In this document: positions 58,574 through 64,000 of the stretch, one piece after another
Position numbering within the stretch: the stretch's first letter is position 1
Layout of the letters: each line of letters opens with the position of its first letter
Source: Oscillospiraceae bacterium
GTDB taxonomy: Bacteria > Bacillota > Clostridia > Oscillospirales > Ruminococcaceae
NCBI GenBank assembly: GCA_009784825.1
Contig: WQXO01000003.1
Coordinates: 112,997-176,996 of the forward strand
Length of the DNA: 64,000 bases
Reading direction: 5' to 3'
Notes under the pieces: model-generated
Told to the model about the DNA's origin: nothing
The model's input: the letters and a program-made list of their open reading frames with translations, nothing else
The model's database searches: none
Program-made: the position numbers and the translations under genes

Positions 58574-61500
58574 TCATAAAATCGACGAATACATAAGCAT
58601 GGTTATTAAGCAAATCCGCTGTAGGGAGGCACATGTGAGCATTTCCGAGGAGCTGAGGGAGCATATTATGGACACACGGGATTGGTATCTTGAAAACGGC
58701 TACGACGAGGCGGAAGCTATTGAGAAAGCACTCGCCAAAACCGGCGAGCCAATTCCATTAGGCGAACAGTATGACAAGGTTCACTTACCTGAGCCTAAGT
58801 GGGGTATGCGGCCGTCACTGTCGGTTTCTACATTATTCCGCACACCGCTCAAAACCGTGATGATGTTTCTGTTAATCGCCATCGCCTCATTCGCATTGTT
58901 TTCACGAATTGCCGACTATTCCGTGACAGTGCGGGAAATGAAGAAAGTCGAAAACAGTTACAATGGTGTGATTTCATTCAATAACGGGGTTCCTGTGACA
59001 TATGACAAATATTTTATTTACAGTAATTTACCTAAAACCGCAAGCTTTCGTAACCGCTCAAATATGCCATGGCTTGATGAATATTTAGATGGATATTATT
59101 ACTTTGTTCCGTGGAAAAAACCGATAACTTTATCTCCTGAGCTGATAAGCGAGTTATCGGCGTTGCCGGGTGTAACCGCCGATACACGGTATATGACAGG
59201 TGGGGTGATTTATGACATTGAACGATTAAATTCAAAGATTTCTGAGGGGTATGACTGGGGATATGATTATACCGACAGGTTTATCATAGAGGGGACGTTT
59301 GAGGGTTATTTAGAGTCGTCGGTAGAGCCCATCTTTTTTTCGTTGGAGTTCTCGAATATTAAACAGTTAGCGGGGAAAGAATTTTTTGATGAGGGAGAAT
59401 CAATACCGCTCCTTATCCAATGGTTTATGGCAGATTGGGGGGTAATGCACTTCGGCCAAGCACAAATTTGGAGCGTTACAGAGTTTGAGGACGGAACAAT
59501 ACTACGACAATCAATGCTTGCCCCTGAGTCTAACAGTCGCTATTTTTTCAAAAGCACTCCGTATAGGGACGCAGAATTTGCGGACAGCCTTGTACCCGGA
59601 ACACGTTATATTTTTATTGGGCGATATGTCCCAAACACTTTTAATTTTGAGAATTATGAATACGAGGTTAAAAAAAATCTCATTCGTCTTGCTGAGGATA
59701 AACCGAAAGATTGGGGTGTGTACGCTGATGGTGATTATGTGGTTTGGCCTATCGATAAGGTTTTAGAATATAATGCAGGGCGTATTGCCGAAAGGGATTG
59801 GGATTTATTGAGCATGACCTCGTATATGGCGGGGAAGCCGTTAATGCTTCTCGGTGACCCTGATTCATATGATTTTTGCCAGTCGATTATGGAATTAACC
59901 GATTATGAAAATATTGCAAAAATGAATGAGCTGGTCGAGATTACTAAACAGGATTCGCACACTTTTGACATAGTGTATACGTCGAATATGGCGGCAATTC
60001 CGAGGTTTAATGAGCGGAAAATGGTTATTACAAGCGGCAGAATGGTAGTACCGAGTGATAATGATGTCTGCGTAATGAGCCAATATATTGCTGACGAATA
60101 TGGGTATCAATTAGGCGATATTGTTACAATCGGGTTAGGTGATAGGTTATTCGAGCAATACGCCCAGATGGGGGCGATTGCGTATATTCCCGAACGTATG
60201 TGGAATGTCGTTTCAACAGTTGAGCTTGAAATAGTGGGGTTCTACAAGGACATCGATTCCGAAGCGGCGAGAAATTCTGACTTGTTCATGGGGTATTCCC
60301 CGAATACGATTTTTGTTCCGCTGTCGTTGTTACCGATTGAAGTACCCCATGACCATGAGATTAAACCGGGGGAGTTCAGCCTGTTAGTCGAGAACCCTGT
60401 TAATATTGAAGAAGTGCTGGGGGCGGTAAGTGTATCAGCCGAGAATTTGGATATTAAACTGCGTGTTAGTGACGGTGGTTATGCAGGTGTTAAGGACAGC
60501 ATAAACGAGAGCATGAAAGCCTCCATTATAACAACGAGCCTGTATGTCTTAGCGGCGTTGGTTGCGATTGTTTTGTCGGTGTATCTGTATATCGGGAGGA
60601 ACAAGAAGGTTTATGCGATTATGCGGGCGTTGGGGACACCTGTAAGTAAGTCACGCAGTTCGCTGACTTTACCGCTTATGGTGATTGTTGCCGTTGCAAT
60701 TCCGCTCGGCGGAACAATCGGGTTGATGTATACATTCAGTGAAATGGCGGCGACATTACAAGGCTTCGAGATTGAGGGAGGCAGTTATATTGCTGATACG
60801 AGCGTGCCGATTATGGCGGTTGTCGGTGCTCTGATTGCGGAAATTGCGTTTATTGCATTGTTTACGGGGTTATTTTTGCACAGACTTTCAAAAACCCCGC
60901 CGTTATCACTGCTTCAAGAGAATACTGCCCGGATGGCAGTTGACAATGGACAATTGACAGTGGACAGTTTCAAATCCAAAAATCCGTCGCAAGGCAAAAC
61001 CACAACTGTAAACTATCAACTATCAACTGTTAATTATAAAGGGTATTCTAAGTTAAATCAAGTAACACATTACATCTTCAAACACATGTGCAGAACGGGG
61101 TGGAGGAGTGTGATTGCGGTTTCTCTTGCGTTTGTTCTGTCGGGGGCAGTCGGTGTGATTATATTAACCAAGACCAATTATGAGGAGATGTTCAGACAGA
61201 TTGACGTGAAAAGCAGTATAAATAATATTTCCTACAGCAATGTATTAGCATTGTCAGAGTCGGATTTAATTAATGAAATGTATCTTTACGGCAGGTATAC
61301 GGTTGCCGCAAACGATATAGATATTTCTGTTAATTTAACAATGACCAACGACATAAACCGTTATTTAACGGGTGAGTATTCCATTGAATATGCCGATGGT
61401 TATTCGGATAGTGTTTTCGCTGATGATATTCAAGGGGATAACGCCGTTTGTGTAATAGGTAGCAGCATTGCCGAGGCGTATGACGTAAATATCGGTGATG

Positions 61501-62318
61501 AAATTATGTTAATAGATTACATGGCGTATCGGGGTTGTATTGAATCACTTTATAACGAGGATTTTCGGAGTTTAATTGCGTCGATTTATGAGGGTCAGTT
61601 TGACACCGAGGAAGAATTGCAGTTGTTAATCGAGCGAATTCTTGATGAGGATAAGGAAAACTTTACTGTTGCTTATAAAGTCGTCGGTGTTGTGTATTCA
61701 AATAATTCTGATAGTTCTGATATTATAATCACCCCTCCCGGGAAAGCGGCGGAAAAACTGCATACCGTCGACGGTGCAGAGCGGTCTTTATCTAAACTGC
61801 CTGTTTCGTATACCGAAACGATATTAAGTGACAATGAAAGCGTCGATGAAATTAACGAGTACTTAGCAGAATTAGTCAGCATCAGCACAAACGAATTAGG
61901 AAACGCCGCCTCGTATTTCACCGATGTTCAGGAGCTTGATAATATTCGGCGGGTTCGGGATTTGCTTGGTACATTATTCCCGATTGCAGTAGCCGCGGCA
62001 GTGTTAATCGGGGCAGTTGCACCTGTGTTAATTATTATTCAATCGGCGAAGGAAGCGGCAATTCTGCGGGTTCTCGGTACTACGAAAAAGCGGGTTCGCT
62101 GTATGCTTGCTGCCGAGCAGGTTATTCTGTGTGTGTTCGGGCTGATTGTCGCAGGGGTGGGGTTGGTATTATATAATTCGGGATTGTTTATACAAAGCAC
62201 AGGTGTACTCGTATTATATGTTGGGTTGTATCTGTTCGGGAGTGTTTGTGCCTCGTTCGGGGCGGCGATTTCGGTGACTAAAAATAAGGTGTTGGAATTA
62301 TTACAAATTAAAGAATAA
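58560..62318 (+). CDS. ABC transporter permease, FtsX/MacB type, with HAAS-like N-terminus
   Basis: A 1252-residue permease starting at ATG 58560 behind GGAGGTG. The first about 75 residues (IDEYISMVIKQIRCREAHVSISEELREHIMDTRDWYLENGYDEAEAIEKAL) form a HAAS-type helical domain often paired with PadR. The rest contains two FtsX-like membrane modules, each with a large external domain: helices at about 95-115, 655-680, 700-730, 755-785, then 855-880 and three near the C-terminus (about 1140-1235). Between the halves (about 792-828) lies a peptide encoded by an intergenic-type repeat. Such exporters remove peptides, antibiotics or lipids; the substrate is unknown. Confidence 0.85.
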   Translation: MRSDNHKIDEYISMVIKQIRCREAHVSISEELREHIMDTRDWYLENGYDEAEAIEKALAKTGEPIPLGEQYDKVHLPEPKWGMRPSLSVSTLFRTPLKTVMMFLLIAIASFALFSRIADYSVTVREMKKVENSYNGVISFNNGVPVTYDKYFIYSNLPKTASFRNRSNMPWLDEYLDGYYYFVPWKKPITLSPELISELSALPGVTADTRYMTGGVIYDIERLNSKISEGYDWGYDYTDRFIIEGTFEGYLESSVEPIFFSLEFSNIKQLAGKEFFDEGESIPLLIQWFMADWGVMHFGQAQIWSVTEFEDGTILRQSMLAPESNSRYFFKSTPYRDAEFADSLVPGTRYIFIGRYVPNTFNFENYEYEVKKNLIRLAEDKPKDWGVYADGDYVVWPIDKVLEYNAGRIAERDWDLLSMTSYMAGKPLMLLGDPDSYDFCQSIMELTDYENIAKMNELVEITKQDSHTFDIVYTSNMAAIPRFNERKMVITSGRMVVPSDNDVCVMSQYIADEYGYQLGDIVTIGLGDRLFEQYAQMGAIAYIPERMWNVVSTVELEIVGFYKDIDSEAARNSDLFMGYSPNTIFVPLSLLPIEVPHDHEIKPGEFSLLVENPVNIEEVLGAVSVSAENLDIKLRVSDGGYAGVKDSINESMKASIITTSLYVLAALVAIVLSVYLYIGRNKKVYAIMRALGTPVSKSRSSLTLPLMVIVAVAIPLGGTIGLMYTFSEMAATLQGFEIEGGSYIADTSVPIMAVVGALIAEIAFIALFTGLFLHRLSKTPPLSLLQENTARMAVDNGQLTVDSFKSKNPSQGKTTTVNYQLSTVNYKGYSKLNQVTHYIFKHMCRTGWRSVIAVSLAFVLSGAVGVIILTKTNYEEMFRQIDVKSSINNISYSNVLALSESDLINEMYLYGRYTVAANDIDISVNLTMTNDINRYLTGEYSIEYADGYSDSVFADDIQGDNAVCVIGSSIAEAYDVNIGDEIMLIDYMAYRGCIESLYNEDFRSLIASIYEGQFDTEEELQLLIERILDEDKENFTVAYKVVGVVYSNNSDSSDIIITPPGKAAEKLHTVDGAERSLSKLPVSYTETILSDNESVDEINEYLAELVSISTNELGNAASYFTDVQELDNIRRVRDLLGTLFPIAVAAAVLIGAVAPVLIIIQSAKEAAILRVLGTTKKRVRCMLAAEQVILCVFGLIVAGVGLVLYNSGLFIQSTGVLVLYVGLYLFGSVCASFGAAISVTKNKVLELLQIKE
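60932..61040. repeat. intergenic-type repeat inside the permease gene (copy D)
   Basis: Gacaatggacaattgacag and ctatcaactatcaactg arms surround AAATCCGTCGCAAGGC, the same core as the intergenic elements at 1287 and 21215. It remains in frame and encodes VDNGQLTVDS and VNYQLSTVNY. Confidence 0.75.
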
Positions 62319-62348
62319 TGTAGGGGCGGATTCCATATCCGTCCGTGA
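62318..62348. repeat. GTAGGGGCGGA hairpin repeat (copy 4)
   Basis: GTAGGGGCGGAT and ATCCGTCCG form a short hairpin in the 41-base gap between permease and ATPase genes. Confidence 0.65.
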
Positions 62349-62359
62349 AAGGAATAATT

Positions 62360-63010
62360 ATGTTATCACTTACAAACATATCGTATACCTATAAAGGTAC
62401 AAAAAATCCCGCTGTCTCAAACATAAACTGCGAGTTTGAGCAGGGGAAATTATACGCGATAGTAGGCCCGTCGGGTTCGGGGAAGTCCACGCTGTTGTCT
62501 ATGTTAGCGGGGCTTGACCTGCCGAGCGAGGGGGAGATTACATTCGATGACAGGAGCTTGGCTAAAATTGACCTTGACCGTTATCGCCGTGAAAACGTGG
62601 CAATGGTATTTCAAGCGTTTCACCTGTTACCGCTGTTGACGGTTACCGAAAATGTCTGCTATCCGTTGGAGTTATGCGGGGTTAAGCCGGACGAAGCGAA
62701 GCCGAGAGCCGATGAGCTTCTTGAACGGGTCGGGATTACCAAAGAGCAGATGAAACGGTTTCCCTCGAAGTTATCGGGTGGTGAACAGCAACGGGTGGCA
62801 ATCGCACGCAGTCTTGCGGCGGGGGCGAAGACACTCCTCGCTGATGAGCCGACGGGGAACTTGGACGTTACTAATACGCAGAACATTATGGAGATATTAA
62901 GCGGGCTTGCACATAATGACGGGTATTGTGTGATTGTTGTTACGCATGATTTAGAAGTGGCTCAAACGGCTGATGTTGTGTTTAAGATGAAGGACGGGGT
63001 GTTGGTGTAG
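62360..63010 (+). CDS. ABC transporter ATP-binding protein (LolD/MacB type)
   Basis: 216 residues from ATG 62360 behind AAAGGAA; the ORF-track start is 15 bases upstream of the ribosome site. It has Walker A GPSGSGKSTLL, Q-loop MVFQAFHLL, signature LSGGEQQRVAIARSLA, Walker B TLLADEPTGNLD and the switch His in VVTHDLE. It pairs with the FtsX-type permease just upstream. Confidence 0.94.
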   Translation: MLSLTNISYTYKGTKNPAVSNINCEFEQGKLYAIVGPSGSGKSTLLSMLAGLDLPSEGEITFDDRSLAKIDLDRYRRENVAMVFQAFHLLPLLTVTENVCYPLELCGVKPDEAKPRADELLERVGITKEQMKRFPSKLSGGEQQRVAIARSLAAGAKTLLADEPTGNLDVTNTQNIMEILSGLAHNDGYCVIVVTHDLEVAQTADVVFKMKDGVLV

Positions 63011-63070
63011 TGAGGGTTGTATAGGGTGGAATAGAGAGGGAAAAGGGCTTCAGAAGAAGTCCTTTTTAAT

Positions 63071-63760
63071 TTACCATAAATCATATTCATCGCAAATAGC
63101 GTTTATCCTGTTTCTTATATCAAGATAGTCTTCCCTTGATTTCATAAGTACCCAGTCAGATTTTAACATATCTATTTCATGTGCTTCAACATATGGGGTT
63201 ATCTTGATTATCTCTCTCTCGAAATAACTTTTTTGAGATGAAGGTATCAAAGTAAATATAAATGTATAGACAATAAAAAAAATAGAAAAACATAAATGTG
63301 TTATATCAGAAATTCTTTTTCGTTTTAATGATTTAACACTTTCAAAAGACACAGTATTATCAGTTGCAACTTGCTTTGCTTCTTTTAATACTTGAATTCT
63401 TTTCTCTATGATTTCTCTTTTTTCTTCTGGCGTGGCGTCGTGAGGCAATTCTGTTTTTTCATAATCGTTCATTTTTTGTGAAACTTTTATTTTTTTTGAA
63501 TTATTTTTTATACTTATAGAGTCTATTATTAATACCATCCCCGCAAAAATGGTAAGCATTATAGCGAAAGAAATAATTGACAATTCATTATCAACCACAC
63601 TCCCGGCACGATAATAATAGTGATTAATTATGGAATCAATTATACTTCCCGAATAATTTGAAACTATTCCCCAAACTAATTGAAGAATTGCAAATATAGC
63701 AGCACCCATTACACTATAAATAATGGCTTTTTTACCATTTTTATCAAAAAACTCTCTCAT
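63071..63760 (-). CDS. membrane protein of unknown function
   Basis: 229 residues, three predicted membrane helices (about 12-33, 62-82, 155-175) and a charged cytoplasmic-type loop (EEKREIIEKRIQVLKEAKQVA). No family recognised. The region is clearly AT-rich compared with the flagellar genes. An AAAGGAG ribosome site precedes the ATG. It is convergent with the ABC operon and could be accessory DNA. Confidence 0.65.
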   Translation of the reverse strand: MREFFDKNGKKAIIYSVMGAAIFAILQLVWGIVSNYSGSIIDSIINHYYYRAGSVVDNELSIISFAIMLTIFAGMVLIIDSISIKNNSKKIKVSQKMNDYEKTELPHDATPEEKREIIEKRIQVLKEAKQVATDNTVSFESVKSLKRKRISDITHLCFSIFFIVYTFIFTLIPSSQKSYFEREIIKITPYVEAHEIDMLKSDWVLMKSREDYLDIRNRINAICDEYDLW

Positions 63761-63831
63761 TTTAAGTAGCTCCTTTGTATTGTACTTTTAATGCGACTGT
63801 TGGTAATAAACATTATTTTACTATCAGTCAT
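63757..63831 (-). CDS. possible 24-residue upstream ORF
   Basis: ATG at 63831 behind AGGTGAAA. The TGA stop overlaps the ATG of the membrane protein gene (ATGA). The peptide MTDSKIMFITNSRIK… is not recognised. It may be a leader peptide coupling translation or a chance ORF. Confidence 0.3.
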   Translation of the reverse strand: MTDSKIMFITNSRIKSTIQRSYLK

Positions 63832-63900
63832 TTTCACCTAAATCAATGAACTCCCTCAAAAATAACGGTCTTGCACAAACGCAACCGACCTTGCATATAA

Positions 63901-63934
63901 AACCCCGCCTCGACTTCGGCAGTTGAGGCGGGTT
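63901..63934 (-). terminator. terminator of a gene beyond the right edge
   Basis: CCCGCCTCGACT/AGTTGAGGCGGG, 12 bp with one G-T pair. On the minus strand it is followed by TTTTATATG, so it probably ends a leftward transcript entering from the right. The rest of 63832-64000 holds no recognisable gene. Confidence 0.65.
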
Positions 63935-64000
63935 CAATGAATTTCGTTACTTTAAGCACAGCAATGCATTGCTGCTTGTGTAGTTTGGGTATAAACAACG

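Noticed and set aside
1287-61040. AT-rich repeats as a CRISPR array
   Set aside because: Copies are dispersed kilobases apart, of unequal length, and have no regular spacers; no cas gene is present.

Overview
The window reads as chromosomal DNA of a motile, Gram-positive-type anaerobe, most likely an uncultured gut member of class Clostridia (Oscillospirales/Eubacteriales range). The grounds are the Clostridia/Bacillus-style fla/che operon (FlhO/FlhP-type rod genes, a FliY-like CheC-FliN fusion, CheC/CheD, FlbD), strong GGAGG ribosome sites, frequent TTG starts, sigma-A promoters of the TTGACA-17-TATAAT type, and secreted proteins ending in an xxTG sorting-like motif, a hydrophobic stretch and an RKRK tail. 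I cannot name a genus. No CRISPR array, rRNA gene, transposase or phage structural gene was seen.

Layout. 1-2461 (-): hexuronate catabolism, uxuA followed by a mannitol-dehydrogenase-family reductase cut by the left edge. 2564-3558 (+): tRNA-Val(GAC) and a dinD gene. 3592-6688 (-): alr, a PHP-type phosphatase and a GPH-like MFS sugar transporter. 6767-14032 (+): a degenerate LCP-like membrane protein, a ComFB-domain protein and an 1869-residue hybrid histidine kinase. 14105-41182 (-): one long flagellar/chemotaxis cluster read from flgB to cheD, in the order flgB flgC fliE fliF fliG fliH fliI fliJ fliK flgD orf flgE flbD motA motB fliM fliY cheY fliO fliP fliQ fliR flhB flhA [restriction enzyme-methyltransferase] fliA flgF flgG cheC cheD. 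A sigma-A promoter precedes flgB and another precedes fliK. fliL, flhF, flhG, cheA, cheB, cheW and flagellin are not in the window. 41268-44949: an unknown two-TM protein, then divergently a PilZ protein and a diguanylate cyclase, which is the c-di-GMP branch of motility control.

45033-46380 (+): a ParA-like ATPase with an AT-hook-like tail and a RelE/ParE toxin-antitoxin pair. 46512-48796 (-): rnr and secG. 48957-49298 (+): a dinJ-type antitoxin followed by a collapsed toxin remnant. 49360-55982 is the accessory heart of the window: five small secreted xxTG-tailed proteins with poly-Thr linkers, short companion genes between them, and two copies of a compact convergent-transcript locus. Each copy encodes a 26-28 residue hydrophobic peptide whose Shine-Dalgarno is held in a hairpin, opposed by a short counter-transcript that shares its terminator. 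This looks like a type I toxin-antitoxin family and is the best candidate for an undescribed system. A sixth surface protein, an NHL-repeat protein with an abruptly ended tail, a PadR-controlled ABC exporter and an unknown membrane protein follow.

Two families of short intergenic repeats (AT-rich 'attaattattcatt' elements and GTAGGGGCGG hairpins) are scattered through the window. One element has become an in-frame part of the ABC permease. All functional statements rest on reading translated motifs; no database search was run.
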